In this document: positions 36,202 to 49,474 of the stretch, piece by piece
Position numbering within the stretch: the stretch's first letter is position 1
Layout: each line of letters starts with the position of its first letter
From: an uncultured Pseudomonadota bacterium
GTDB taxonomy: Bacteria > Myxococcota_A > UBA9160 > PR03
Reading direction: 5' to 3'
DNA: 64,000 bases
Assembly: GCA_900696485.1 (NCBI GenBank)
Contig: CAADGG010000044.1
Coordinates: 1 to 64,000 of the forward strand
Program-made: the position numbers and the translations under genes
The notes under the pieces: generated by a model
What the model was told of the DNA's origin: nothing
What the model saw: only the letters and a program-made list of their open reading frames with translations
Database searches by the model: none

Positions 36202-38834
36202 GGCCGGGCTTCCTCGCGCTCGACCAGGATCTGCGTCGGGAGATCGTAGGAACGCTGCAGCGTCGCGGCGGCGCGTTCGGCCTGGCCGACCTCGCTGTAC
36301 GGTCCGATCCGGAGCTCGTAACGGATGCCGCCGTCGGTTCCGCTCGAGATCAGCGTGCCGTCGAAGCCGGCATCCACGAGTTCCGTCAGCGTCTCCCGGG
36401 CTTCGTCGGCCCGCGCGTAGCGGCCGGCCTGGAGAACGTAGCGGGCCGTCGGTCCACTGCTCTGGGCGGCGACCCGGGCGGCCTCGCGCGCCTCGGCCTG
36501 CTGGCGCTCGATGTCTCGCATGCGCTCGAGCGGGAAGCGCCGTTCGAGCGCCTGGATCGCCGACGCGGCCGGCCCTTCCCCCTCGAGGGTGCCGACTTCG
36601 CCGAGCAGCCCGATCGGCTCGTCGAGCGGCACCTGCTCGCGCTCCTCCGGCGTCTTGCGCAGCGCGCGTTCCGAGCGCTTGCGGAACTCTTCGCGCTTGC
36701 CGATCGACGCCTTCTCGAGGTCGTCCGGACTGCGGATGATGTGCGGGGTCAGGAACACCAGCAGGTTGCGCTTGGAGAGCGACGTCGAGGTGTTCTTGAA
36801 CAGCCAGCCGAGCACCGGGATGTCGCCGAGCCACGGCACCTTGTTCTCGTTGTCGTTGTAGTCGTCGGAGACCAGGCCGCCGATCACGACGGTGCTGCCG
36901 TCCTTCGCGACGACGACGTTCTCGACGCGGCGGTTCGAGAGCGCTGGTCCGACGTCGTTCACGTCACCGACACCTTGCTGCAGCGCGGAGTTGATCGCCG
37001 TGATCTCCTGGAAGATCTCGAGTCGCAGGCTGTCGCCCTCGGTGATCTGCGGTGTCACGCGCAGCGTGACACCGATGTCCTGGCGCTCGACGTTGACGGA
37101 GGTGGCCAACGAGCCACCGTCGGTCGTCGTCGTGATGCCGGCCGCCGATTCGACGCGGCTCGAGACGATCGGGATGTTGTCGCCGACCAGGATCTCCGCC
37201 TCTTCGTTGTCGGACGTGAGGATGTGCGGCGCCGAGATGATGTTGGTGCTGTTGTCGGTCGCCGAGGCGGTGAGGATGGCCTGGATCACGTTGTCGCCAT
37301 CGACGACGCCGATGTTGACCGAGAAGGGCTGATCCACCGGCGAGGCGATCGTGTCGCCCTTGGGGTTCCGCGACAGCGAGTTTCCGAGCCCGAGCACACT
37401 GCCGAAGCCGCCGAGCGCCTGCTGGATGGCCACGCCGGTGTCAGGGCCGTTGAACTGGAGCAGCCAGTCGAGGCCGAGCTGCTTCGAGTCCGAGACCGTC
37501 ACCTCCATGATCAGCGCCTCGACCAGCACCTGCGCGCGCGCGATGTCGAGCTTCTCGATGACCCGGACCAGCGACTCGAAGCCCTCCGGGCTGGCCTGGA
37601 TCACCAGCGAGTTCGTGCCGATGTCGGCGGTGACGTTGGTGACGGCCCCCGTCAGCTCCGACACGGCACGTAGCTGCTGCGGGGCGATACCGGTGGCGGC
37701 GGCGGCGCGGCTGGCGGCATCGCCGCCACCGGCTGCGCGCGGCGTGCCGCTGAGCAGGCTGTTCAGCGTCTCGGCCAGTTCCTCGGCGTCGGCATGCCGG
37801 AGGTAGTAGACCTGGATCCGCCCGCCGCCTTCGACCGGGACGTCCAGCTTGCGGATCAGCGTGCGCATCTCCTCGAGGATGGTGCGGGAGGCCAGCAGGA
37901 TCAGCGCATTGGTGCGAGCGTCGGTGATGATGCGCACCTGCCCGCGCGACGGACCGCTGGAGTCGGCCGGGATCGGCTGCGCCGCGGTCCGGCGGACCCG
38001 TGGCTGGACGCGCTGCATCGTGGCCGTCGCCGCGCTCACCTCGGCGCCGAAGACTTCGGAGAGCTGCGTGGCCAGTGCCTCGGCGTCCGCGTAGGTGGGG
38101 CGGATCACGGCGAGCTCTTCTTTGTGCGTCTCGACGTCGAGCGACTCGAGGATCGACTGGATCCTCAGGATGTTGGCCGCCGAGTCCGTCAGGATGATCG
38201 TATTGGTCGGCGCATAGGCCACCAGCGCGGCCTCCTTGGAGGCCAGCGGTTTCAGCGTATTCGCGATCGCCTCGGCGTCGATGAAACGCAGCGGGAGCAG
38301 GCGGGTGACGAAGCGATCGGTCTCCGGCGTGAGACCGCTGCCGCTCCGCGTGTCGACGCTCGTCTCCTTGGCGTCGCGGACGGGGATCACCTTGATCACG
38401 CCGCCCGGTGCCTCGACGGTCGTGAAGCCCTTCACCTGCAGCACCGACTCGAACACGGTGTAGGCCTGCTCGACCGGAATCGGAGTCGGCGAGATGATCG
38501 TGACGCGGCCGCGCACGCGGTCGTCGTAGACGAAGTTGCGACCCGAGAGCCGCGCGATGGTGTCGATCACGGTGGCGATCTCGACGTCCTGGAAGTCGAG
38601 GTTGACGAGACCCTCGGGCGTCAGCGTCGTCTGGTCCGTACCCGCCGGCGCGACGGGCTGGGCCGTGGCGACGGCGGCCGGGCAGGCCGCGGCGAGCCAA
38701 GCGATCGCGAGTCCGGCCTGGATCGTACGGCGCCCCCGGCCGCTGTCTCGACGAGCCGGGCTCGCGCCCGGCAGCCGACGAGCCGGGCTCGCGCCCGGCA
38801 CTGCTTCCACCTCCCCGCGGGCCGTCACCGTCAC
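36198..38834 (-). CDS. gspD: Secretin GspD with C-terminal SPOR domain
   Basis: 878 residues, outer-membrane channel of type II secretion. A GTG start and a basic leader precede a signal peptide (TIQAGLAIAWLAAACPAAVA, ending ATAQ). N0 to N3 periplasmic domains follow (VNLDFQDVEIATVIDTIARL is N0), then the secretin barrel with VPWLGDIPVLGWLF. After a charged linker, residues 797-874 read as a SPOR domain (ARYVLQAGRYARADEARETL, YELRIGPYSEVGQAERA). SPOR domains bind denuded peptidoglycan. The usual pilotin-binding tail is not evident. A 27-nt tandem repeat lies in the leader region. Confidence 0.95.
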   Translation of the reverse strand: MTVTARGEVEAVPGASPARRLPGASPARRDSGRGRRTIQAGLAIAWLAAACPAAVATAQPVAPAGTDQTTLTPEGLVNLDFQDVEIATVIDTIARLSGRNFVYDDRVRGRVTIISPTPIPVEQAYTVFESVLQVKGFTTVEAPGGVIKVIPVRDAKETSVDTRSGSGLTPETDRFVTRLLPLRFIDAEAIANTLKPLASKEAALVAYAPTNTIILTDSAANILRIQSILESLDVETHKEELAVIRPTYADAEALATQLSEVFGAEVSAATATMQRVQPRVRRTAAQPIPADSSGPSRGQVRIITDARTNALILLASRTILEEMRTLIRKLDVPVEGGGRIQVYYLRHADAEELAETLNSLLSGTPRAAGGGDAASRAAAATGIAPQQLRAVSELTGAVTNVTADIGTNSLVIQASPEGFESLVRVIEKLDIARAQVLVEALIMEVTVSDSKQLGLDWLLQFNGPDTGVAIQQALGGFGSVLGLGNSLSRNPKGDTIASPVDQPFSVNIGVVDGDNVIQAILTASATDNSTNIISAPHILTSDNEEAEILVGDNIPIVSSRVESAAGITTTTDGGSLATSVNVERQDIGVTLRVTPQITEGDSLRLEIFQEITAINSALQQGVGDVNDVGPALSNRRVENVVVAKDGSTVVIGGLVSDDYNDNENKVPWLGDIPVLGWLFKNTSTSLSKRNLLVFLTPHIIRSPDDLEKASIGKREEFRKRSERALRKTPEEREQVPLDEPIGLLGEVGTLEGEGPAASAIQALERRFPLERMRDIERQQAEAREAARVAAQSSGPTARYVLQAGRYARADEARETLTELVDAGFDGTLISSGTDGGIRYELRIGPYSEVGQAERAAATLQRSYDLPTQILVEREEARP
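38755..38799. repeat. Tandem duplicated hairpin in the gspD leader region
   Basis: A 27-nt unit starting at 38751 is repeated from 38778, the second copy diverging after 23 nt. Each unit holds a perfect hairpin GCCGGGC-TCGC-GCCCGGC (38755-38772 and 38782-38799). The unit adds PGASPARR-like residues twice to the GspD N-terminus. Two stable hairpins near the start of the mRNA coding region could affect translation of gspD. Confidence 0.8.
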
Positions 38835-39739
38835 GGCTCGACCACATAGCTGAGGGTGCGAGGAGCGCCGTCGGCGCCGAGCACCTCGACGTCGAACTGC
38901 TCGGACTGGGTCAACTCGCGCAGCAGCGCGGCACTGTCCTGGGGGCTCGTGATCACGATTCCATTCACTTCGGTGATGACGTCACCGTCCTGGATCCCGA
39001 TGTTCTCGAACAGGCTGCCGGGTTGGATCGAGTTGAGCTGGACGCCCACCATCTGGCCTTCCTCGTACTTCGGCAGGATGCGGGCCTGGGAGAACAGCTC
39101 GGCTGGGTTCCGCATGGCTTCCTGGACGTCGTTGCGTTGGACCTGGAAACGGTTGTCGGCCAGGCGCTGGACCCGCTCGCGGAGGTCGGCGACATCGGCG
39201 ACCACCGGCGCGGGTCGCGCGCGCCCGGCTGTCCGCAGCGGCTGGCTCATCGCGCTCCCCTCTTCGTCGAGTGCCAGTTCCTCGCGCTTGCCGTCGTTGT
39301 CGAGGACGATGCGGCGACGCTCGATCCTCACGACCGTGGCCTGATCGAGCAGGGAATCCTGCACGCGCACCACCAGGCGCTCACGCCGGGTCGTGTCCTC
39401 GACGGCCGCCCAGGAAGCCTCGGGGTCGGTCGACGCCACGGTGCCGAGCAGTTTGAGCGGTAGGCGCGTCGCCTCGAGATCCTCGGCTTCGTCGCCGGGC
39501 TCCGTCGTCGAAAGCCCCTGGGGGAGAAGTGTCGACACCTGGAACAGGTTTCGCGTCAGGATGCCCTCGCGCTGGCTCCAGTCGCGCCCGCTGACCGGCA
39601 CCGCTGCGGGCGCGAGCGCCGGCGTCGCCGGCGGGCCGGCAATCCACTCCCCCACCCAGCCGGTCACCAGGCTGGAGGTCAGGAAGCAACACAGGACGAA
39701 GAGCGCCCCGTTGACGATCCAGATCGGAAACCGGCTCAT
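38831..39739 (-). CDS. gspC: Type II secretion inner-membrane protein GspC
   Basis: 302 residues, links the platform to the secretin. One N-terminal transmembrane helix (about 5-30, IWIVNGALFVLCCFLTSSLV), a homology region (LKLLGTVASTDPEASWAAVE) that contacts GspD, and a C-terminal PDZ domain (GSLFENIGIQDGDVITEVNG) are seen. ATG at 39737-39739 begins MSRFPIW. First gene of the gsp operon; its stop overlaps the gspD GTG. Confidence 0.92.
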   Translation of the reverse strand: MSRFPIWIVNGALFVLCCFLTSSLVTGWVGEWIAGPPATPALAPAAVPVSGRDWSQREGILTRNLFQVSTLLPQGLSTTEPGDEAEDLEATRLPLKLLGTVASTDPEASWAAVEDTTRRERLVVRVQDSLLDQATVVRIERRRIVLDNDGKREELALDEEGSAMSQPLRTAGRARPAPVVADVADLRERVQRLADNRFQVQRNDVQEAMRNPAELFSQARILPKYEEGQMVGVQLNSIQPGSLFENIGIQDGDVITEVNGIVITSPQDSAALLRELTQSEQFDVEVLGADGAPRTLSYVVEP

Positions 39740-39873
39740 CCGCCCGTTGGGACCCCCGAAAGACCGCGCAGTATAACCCGGGGACGTCCCAGCGGTTCCA
39801 GCGGAAAACCCGGCGGCGCTCCAGGCCGACCCGCCGCGCGCGGGTGCGCTCGAGAGCGTGGTCGGCTCGCTCC

Positions 39874-39893
39874 CCCGCCCCGACGGGGGCGGG
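39874..39893. promoter_or_regulatory. GC hairpin in the gspC-dnaK divergent region
   Basis: The 259-bp gap between divergent gspC and dnaK contains an 8-bp perfect stem (CCCGCCCC at 39874-39881 with GGGGCGGG at 39886-39893) around a 4-nt loop. Thirteen bases further is a TTGACA hexamer (39907-39912), a possible -35 element for dnaK, but the -10 at proper spacing is weak. No CIRCE element is seen, so sigma-32-like or other heat-shock control remains open. Confidence 0.35.
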
Positions 39894-39998
39894 TGCCCGG
39901 GCGGATTTGACACGGCCGGCACGCGACCCAAGGTTCCCGCTCGCATTCGCGTCCCAGGTGCCGGATCGGCGGCCGCGGGACCACGTCGGGAGGAATCC

Positions 39999-41954
<1,956 letters not shown>

Positions 41955-41975
41955 GCGGGAGGGCCCGGGAGCGTC

Positions 41976-42392
41976 ATGGCAGCACGGCAGGATCGCGATT
42001 CCTTCGACGAAGGGCTGTTCGGGGAGTGGCTGCGTCCGCTCTCCGAACGGGTCGGCCGCGATCACTGGCGGCCGCCGGCGGACGTGTACGAGACCGAGAA
42101 AGCGATCGTGGTCCGGCTGGAACTGGCAGGCGTCGTACCGGGCGAGGTGCAGGTCTCGGTCGACGGCGAGACGCTGCGCATCCGCGGGCGGCGGGAGCCG
42201 CGTCTCGATGCCGACGCCCAGCGTCTTCACCAGATGGAGATCGCCTTCGGACCCTTCGAACGGGCCCTCCGCATCGGCATCCCCTTCGATCGCGAGCGCG
42301 TCTCGGCGCAGATCGAGGAGGGGTTCCTGCGCGTGACGCTGCCCAAGCGCTCTGCCGGACCGCGGCGGATCGACGTGGAGAACCGATCCTGA
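41976..42392 (+). CDS. Small heat-shock protein Hsp20
   Basis: 138 residues. An alpha-crystallin domain covers about 32-128 (PPADVYETEKAIVVRLELAG, VDGETLRIRGRRE, IEEGFLRVTLPK). It binds unfolding proteins and hands them to DnaK or other chaperones. The C-terminal IxI motif is poor (RRIDVENRS). It lies 21 bp after dnaK and directly before lon, so it is probably in one heat-shock transcript. Confidence 0.93.
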   Translation: MAARQDRDSFDEGLFGEWLRPLSERVGRDHWRPPADVYETEKAIVVRLELAGVVPGEVQVSVDGETLRIRGRREPRLDADAQRLHQMEIAFGPFERALRIGIPFDRERVSAQIEEGFLRVTLPKRSAGPRRIDVENRS

Positions 42393-42406
42393 ACGCCTTC
42401 TTCCCC

Positions 42407-44856
<2,450 letters not shown>

Positions 44857-44860
<4 letters not shown>

Positions 44861-45639
44861 GCGCTCGGCGCGCCGCCGCGATCCCGCTCGTGGCGCTGGC
44901 GACCCTCGGGTCGTGGACGATGGGCTGCGTCAGCACCGCCCGCCACGAGCAGGCGATCGGCGAACTCGAGCGCCAGCTCGAACTCGAGCGGGAGAGCGCC
45001 GCGGCCGAGCGCGCGCGTCTGTACGGCGAGAGCAACGAGCGGATCGCCGAACTCGAGGAGACTCGCCGCCGACTGGCCCAGCTCGAACGCGACCTCGGGC
45101 CGAAGGCGCGCAAGTACGACGAGATCCACCCGACCTACGAGGGTCTGGTGCGCGATCTCGAGGCCGACCTCGCGGCGGCGCGGATCACGATCGATCGGCT
45201 TCGCGAGGGGTTCCGGACCCGTCTTCCGGCCGAGACGCTGTTCGCCTCGGGATCGGCGGAACTCACCCCGGAAGGCGAGCGGGTTCTCGGGCAACTCGCC
45301 GACGAGCTGCGCAGCACGCCGTACCAGATCCTCGTGCAGGGGCACACGGATGACGTGCCGATTCGCGGCGGGCTTGCCGAGCGGTTTCCCACCAACTGGG
45401 AGCTGGCCGCCATCCGCGCCGCGCGCGTCGTGCGTGCGCTGGAAGCTCACGGGATCGAGCCCGAGCGACTCGCAGCAGTGTCGCTCGGGGAGCACCACCC
45501 CGTAGTCCCGAACGACACGCCGGAGGGACGCGCCGAGAATCGGCGGATCGAGATCCGGCTGATCCCGTTGCCGGGAGCCCGCCCCGATGCGCCGGCTCCG
45601 GTAGGCTTCGAGAGCCCGGCCGGCCCCCCCGCGCCGTGA
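44857..45639 (+). CDS. OmpA-family peptidoglycan-binding lipoprotein
   Basis: 260 residues. A signal peptide ends at SWTMGC, which fits a lipobox (Cys24). A coiled-coil segment (about 30-95) rich in Glu/Arg is followed by an OmpA/MotB domain (about 120-235): ETLFASGSAELTPEG, VQGHTDDVPI and NRRIEIRL. It would sit in the outer membrane or periplasm and bind peptidoglycan. It resembles MotB-like and Pal-like proteins, but no transmembrane plug is seen. ATG overlaps lon by 4 nt; its stop overlaps the glycerate kinase GTG. Confidence 0.85.
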
Positions 45640-47018
45640 GCGCGGACGACGTCCGCGCTCCCCTCGAGTCCCTGCTGTCCGCGGCGTTGCGAGCGGTCGA
45701 GGGCGAACGGCTCACGCGCGCGGCCCTCTCGAGGTCCGGGGATCGGCTGGAGATTGCGGGACGGCCGGTTCCCGCACGGGCACGACTGGTGGTGGCCGCG
45801 ATCGGCAAGGCCGCGGCGGCGATGGCGACGGGGTTCGAGCAGGTGGCCGGCGCGCGCATCGACCGTGGTCTCGTCGTCACGAAGGACGGACACGCGCAAG
45901 CCACATGGGCTGCCGGCAGCTTGCCGGCGACCCGCTGGACGGTGCGCGAGAGCGGGCACCCGGTGCCGGATGCGCGCAGCGAGGCGGCCGCGCGCGAGTT
46001 GTTGTCACTGGCGGCATCGACGCATCCGGAGGACACGCTGGTGGTGCTGCTCTCCGGAGGGGCGTCGGCGTTGCTCGGCTGCCCACTGCCGGGTCTCGCG
46101 CTGCAGGACCTCATCGGGGCGACCCGGGTGTTGCTCGCCTCCGGGGCCGCCATCGACGAGGTCAACACGGTCCGCAAGCACCTGGCGGACGTCGCCGGCG
46201 GCCGGCTGGCCCGTGCGGCGGGCGCCGGCCGGATCGAGGTGCTGATCGTGTCGGATGTGCCCGGAGATCGCCTCGATGTGATCGGTTCCGGTCCGTGTGT
46301 TCCCGATTCCACCCGCTACGCCGACGCGCTGGAGATCCTTGCGCGGCGCGGGCTGCGCGGACGCTTCCCGGCCCGCGCGTTCGCGGCCCTCGAAGCCGGC
46401 GCCGCCGGCAGGCGTCCGGAATCGCCGAAGCCAGGGGAGCCGGCCTTCGAACGGGTGCGCACGAGCGTGCTGGCTTCCAATGCGACGGCGCTGTCGGCGG
46501 CCCGCGAGGAAGCGATCCGGCACGGATGGCTCCCGCTGCTGCTGCCCGCGACGCTGCGCGGCGAGGCGCGAGAGGTCGGCCGGCGTCTCGCCGCGCTGGC
46601 GCTGGCGCTGCGCCCTGCCGTGCCGGTGGTCCTGCTCGGCGGCGGTGAGACCACCGTGACGGTGCGGGGGGCCGGCCGGGGCGGGCGCAACCAGGAGCTG
46701 GCGCTGGCGGCCGCCTGCGTGCTCGACGGGACCGAGCGGATCGCGCTGCTGGCCGCCGGGACCGATGGCAGCGACGGCCCGACCGATGCGGCCGGAGCCT
46801 TCGTCGACGGCGGCACCTGGGCGCGCGCGCGCGCCCGGGGCCTCGATGCGGATCAGGCCCTGGCCGAGAACGACGCCTATCCCTTCTTCGCCGGCGAGGG
46901 CGGGCTGATCCGCACCGGCCCGACGGGGACCAATGTCATGGATCTCGTCGCCGTGTGGATCGCATCGGCGCCCGAGGTTTCGAATCACCCGGTTCCGAAG
47001 CCGTCGGAGAGCGTGTAG
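45636..47018 (+). CDS. Glycerate 2-kinase (DUF4147/MOFRL type)
   Basis: 460 residues, GTG start coupled to the preceding stop. The N-terminal DUF4147 domain has GKAAAAMA and LVVLLSGGASALL, and VNTVRKHLADVAGGRLA marks the kinase class. The C-terminal MOFRL domain has LLGGGETTVTVRGAGRGGRNQELAL and AAGTDGSDGPTDAAGA. Members phosphorylate D-glycerate to 2-phosphoglycerate in the cytosol. Its position behind proteases and an envelope lipoprotein gives no metabolic hint. Confidence 0.92.
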   Translation: MSADDVRAPLESLLSAALRAVEGERLTRAALSRSGDRLEIAGRPVPARARLVVAAIGKAAAAMATGFEQVAGARIDRGLVVTKDGHAQATWAAGSLPATRWTVRESGHPVPDARSEAAARELLSLAASTHPEDTLVVLLSGGASALLGCPLPGLALQDLIGATRVLLASGAAIDEVNTVRKHLADVAGGRLARAAGAGRIEVLIVSDVPGDRLDVIGSGPCVPDSTRYADALEILARRGLRGRFPARAFAALEAGAAGRRPESPKPGEPAFERVRTSVLASNATALSAAREEAIRHGWLPLLLPATLRGEAREVGRRLAALALALRPAVPVVLLGGGETTVTVRGAGRGGRNQELALAAACVLDGTERIALLAAGTDGSDGPTDAAGAFVDGGTWARARARGLDADQALAENDAYPFFAGEGGLIRTGPTGTNVMDLVAVWIASAPEVSNHPVPKPSESV

Positions 47019-47086
47019 GATCGGGGGGCGCCGGCCGACGAATGCTCGGGGCAGGCCGGTCGTGCCGATTGCTGACGCATCCTGCG

Positions 47087-47105
47087 ATCGATCGCGGCGA
47101 TCGAT
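47087..47105. promoter_or_regulatory. Inverted repeat upstream of the small secreted gene
   Basis: ATCGATCG at 47087-47094 and CGATCGAT at 47098-47105 flank a 3-nt CGG centre, 44 bp before the ATG at 47149. It could be an operator or a leader hairpin. No promoter boxes are obvious beside it. Confidence 0.35.
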
Positions 47106-47148
47106 TCCTGGGATTGCGACGGAAGACGTCCCTACGGAGGAAAGTTCG

Positions 47149-47574
47149 ATGATGGAGTTTCGTCGCCCGGTACTTTCGATCGCTCTTGCCCTCGCCGTGG
47201 TCGGCCTGATCTCGGGCGATGCGCTCGCGCAGGCGAAGACCACCAAGAAGATGGAAGGCTGTCTCGTCAGCATCGATATCGCCGGCGGCAAGATGGTCGT
47301 GCGGGATCGCCAGTCGAGGAAGGAGACCGAGTTCCGGATCAAGCCGGGGACGGTCCTCGACCGGACGGCCACGGCCGTCAAGAAGGACGGGCGGGGCGCC
47401 AAGCTCGAGGACCTCGAGACGAACCGCCCGGTCTACGTGTACTACAAGCCCGATCCGGAGAACGCGGGCGGGAAGTTCGCCAGCCGTGCGGAATCGCCGA
47501 ATGCGATCGACGAGGAGACCGGCAAGCCGGACGTGGATCTGATGGAGCAGTTCCGCTGCGAGATGGAACCGTAG
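47149..47574 (+). CDS. Small secreted protein, unknown function
   Basis: 141 residues. ATG at 47149 (a second ATG follows at once) lies 8 nt after GGAGG. The signal peptide is MMEFRRPVLSIALALAVVGL and is cut near DALAQ. The mature part is charged, beta-rich and has the look of a small OB-like or SH3-like fold (MEGCLVSIDIAGGKMVVRDR, ETEFRIKPGTVLDR, RPVYVYYKPD). Two Cys could pair. Family not recognised. Confidence 0.8.
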   Translation: MMEFRRPVLSIALALAVVGLISGDALAQAKTTKKMEGCLVSIDIAGGKMVVRDRQSRKETEFRIKPGTVLDRTATAVKKDGRGAKLEDLETNRPVYVYYKPDPENAGGKFASRAESPNAIDEETGKPDVDLMEQFRCEMEP

Positions 47575-47838
47575 GGGGCCGAGCGTTTCGAAACGCGCGA
47601 CCGAGATCACCCGCCTGTACAGACGGGGGTGAGGCCGAGCGCCTCGCCCCCCTCGTCCATCCGGGGCTTCGGCGCTCGCTGCGGTCTGCGCGTGTGGGGG
47701 TGTCGATCCGCGTGCCGGGTCGATAGTCTCTCGGTCTGTCGTTCCGCGTCGCTACGACGACGGATCGGTGCCCGCTGTGACCCCTGCCCCCTGTGACCCC
47801 GAAACGCCGCGAGAGGCGCATCCCAAGGAGCGTGTCCC
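47575..47838. other. 264-bp intergenic region with a 14-bp palindrome
   Basis: It separates the small secreted gene from the aldolase gene. A perfect palindrome GCGTTTCGAAACGC lies at 47583-47596, just after the stop. A TGTGACCCC direct repeat (about 47776 and 47791) lies upstream of the aldolase RBS. No long ORF here looks coding. Confidence 0.45.
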
Positions 47839-48867
47839 ATGAGCCATCATTCCGGCCCCGAACTCGAGGCGACCGCGCGTGCGCTCGTCGCTGCCGGCAA
47901 GGGCATCCTCGCCGCCGACGAGAGTTCCGGCACGATCAAGAAGCGCTTTGACTCGATCCAGACCGAATCCACCGAGGACAATCGCCGCAGCTATCGCGAG
48001 ATGCTGTTCACGACCCCCGGCTGTGAGGAGTTCATCAGCGGCGTGATCCTGTTCGACGAGACGATTCGCCAGAAGGGCTCCGATGGGATCCCGCTGCCGC
48101 AGGTGCTCGAGAAGAAGGGCATCATCCCCGGCATCAAGGTCGACAAGGGCGTGCAGAAGCTGCCCTTCAGCGATGACGAGAAGATCACCGAGGGACTCGA
48201 CGGGCTGCGCGCCCGGTTGGTCGAGTACCGGAGTCTCGGCGCCCGCTTCGCGAAGTGGCGGGCGGTGATCGAGGTCACCGACAGCAAGCCCTCCGACGCC
48301 TGTCTGCAGACCAATGCCGACGCGCTGGCTCGCTACGCCGCATTGTGTGTCGACGAAGGGCTGGTGCCGATCGTCGAGCCCGAGATCCTGATGGATGGCA
48401 CCCACACCATCGAGCGTTCGTTCGCCGCGACCGAGCGCACGCTCCACTTCGTGTTCGGATCCCTGTTCGAGCAGCGCGTGCCGCTCGAGCAGATCCTGCT
48501 CAAGCCGAACATGGTGCTGTCCGGCTATTCGTGTCCGCAGCAGGCCAGCGTGCAGCAGGTGGCGGAGCAGACGATCCGCTGCTTCCGGCGCGTGGTGCCG
48601 GCTGCCGTGCCGGGGATCGTATTCCTGTCCGGTGGGCAGAGCGACGAAGCCGCCACGGCCCATCTCGACGCGATGAATCGGATCGGCGGCCTTCCGTGGG
48701 AAATAAGCTTCTCCTACGGGCGGGCGCTGCAGGCGCCCGCGCTGAAGGCATGGGGAGGCCGTCCCGATCGACTGGAGGCTGGCCAGCGCGCCTTCTACCA
48801 TCGCGCCAAGCTGAATGGGGCGGCTCGCCACGGACGCTACGACCCGGCGATGGAGAAGGCGGCGTAG
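47839..48867 (+). CDS. Fructose-bisphosphate aldolase, class I
   Basis: 342 residues, Schiff-base aldolase of glycolysis and gluconeogenesis, splitting fructose-1,6-bisphosphate into the two triose phosphates. GKGILAADESSGTIKKRF at the start, FDETIRQK, KWRAVIEV, and the Schiff-base lysine in LLKPNMVLSG are clear, as is LSGGQSDEAA. This is the animal/plant-like class I form, also found in many bacteria. The final C-terminal Tyr typical of animal enzymes is missing. Confidence 0.95.
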   Translation: MSHHSGPELEATARALVAAGKGILAADESSGTIKKRFDSIQTESTEDNRRSYREMLFTTPGCEEFISGVILFDETIRQKGSDGIPLPQVLEKKGIIPGIKVDKGVQKLPFSDDEKITEGLDGLRARLVEYRSLGARFAKWRAVIEVTDSKPSDACLQTNADALARYAALCVDEGLVPIVEPEILMDGTHTIERSFAATERTLHFVFGSLFEQRVPLEQILLKPNMVLSGYSCPQQASVQQVAEQTIRCFRRVVPAAVPGIVFLSGGQSDEAATAHLDAMNRIGGLPWEISFSYGRALQAPALKAWGGRPDRLEAGQRAFYHRAKLNGAARHGRYDPAMEKAA

Positions 48868-48982
48868 GCGTTCGTCTGGCAGTTCCGAGCGCCGGCGCGC
48901 CGCCGTGGGTCTCGCACCCGGGCGACGACGCGCCTCGCTCGGGGTCCGGGCTTCGGGCGCTCGACGCGCGGAGGTGCTGCGG

Positions 48983-49474
48983 TTGGCGATCGAGCGCCAG
49001 CTTTTCAGGACGCTGCTGCGTCGTTGGGCCAGCGGGGTCGCCGTGGTGACGACACGTGCCGGGGATCAGGTCGCCGGCATGACCGCGACGTCGTTCTGCA
49101 GCGTCTCGCTCGAGCCGCCGCTGGTCCTGGTCTGCGCGAACGAGAAGGCGCTCACGCTTCCGGTGATCGAGAAGGCGGGGGGGTTCAGCGTCAATCTGCT
49201 CGCCGACGACCAGCACGAACTCTCCGCCCGCTTCGCGTTGTCGGGCAACGAAGCGCTGCGCTTCGAGGGTCTCGTCTGCCGAAGCGGACCGACGGGGTCT
49301 CCGTGGCTGCCGGACACGCTCGCCGTGCTCGATTGCCGCACGGTGGCGAGGCACGATGCCGGTGATCATGTGATCCTGGTCGGCGAAGTGCAGGTCGCGG
49401 AGTGGGACGAGGCGCGCGCACCGCTCCTGTACTACGACGCCGGCTATCGCCGGCTCACCCCGCCAGGCGCGTGA
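48983..49474 (+). CDS. Flavin reductase-like domain protein
   Basis: 163 residues. TTG start at 48983 is chosen because GGAGG lies 8 nt upstream; the frame is open further up but low in quality. The fold is of the flavin-reductase type (ASGVAVVTTRAGDQVAGMTATSFCSVSLEPPLVLVC, SVNLLADDQHELSARF). It binds FMN/FAD and supplies reduced flavin or acts as a small flavoprotein. It is coupled by a GTGA overlap to the SDR gene that follows. Confidence 0.88.
   Translation: MAIERQLFRTLLRRWASGVAVVTTRAGDQVAGMTATSFCSVSLEPPLVLVCANEKALTLPVIEKAGGFSVNLLADDQHELSARFALSGNEALRFEGLVCRSGPTGSPWLPDTLAVLDCRTVARHDAGDHVILVGEVQVAEWDEARAPLLYYDAGYRRLTPPGA

Noticed and set aside
47776..47800. TGTGACCCC pair as a repeat element
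   Set aside because: Only two short copies 15 bp apart; too little to separate from chance in this composition.
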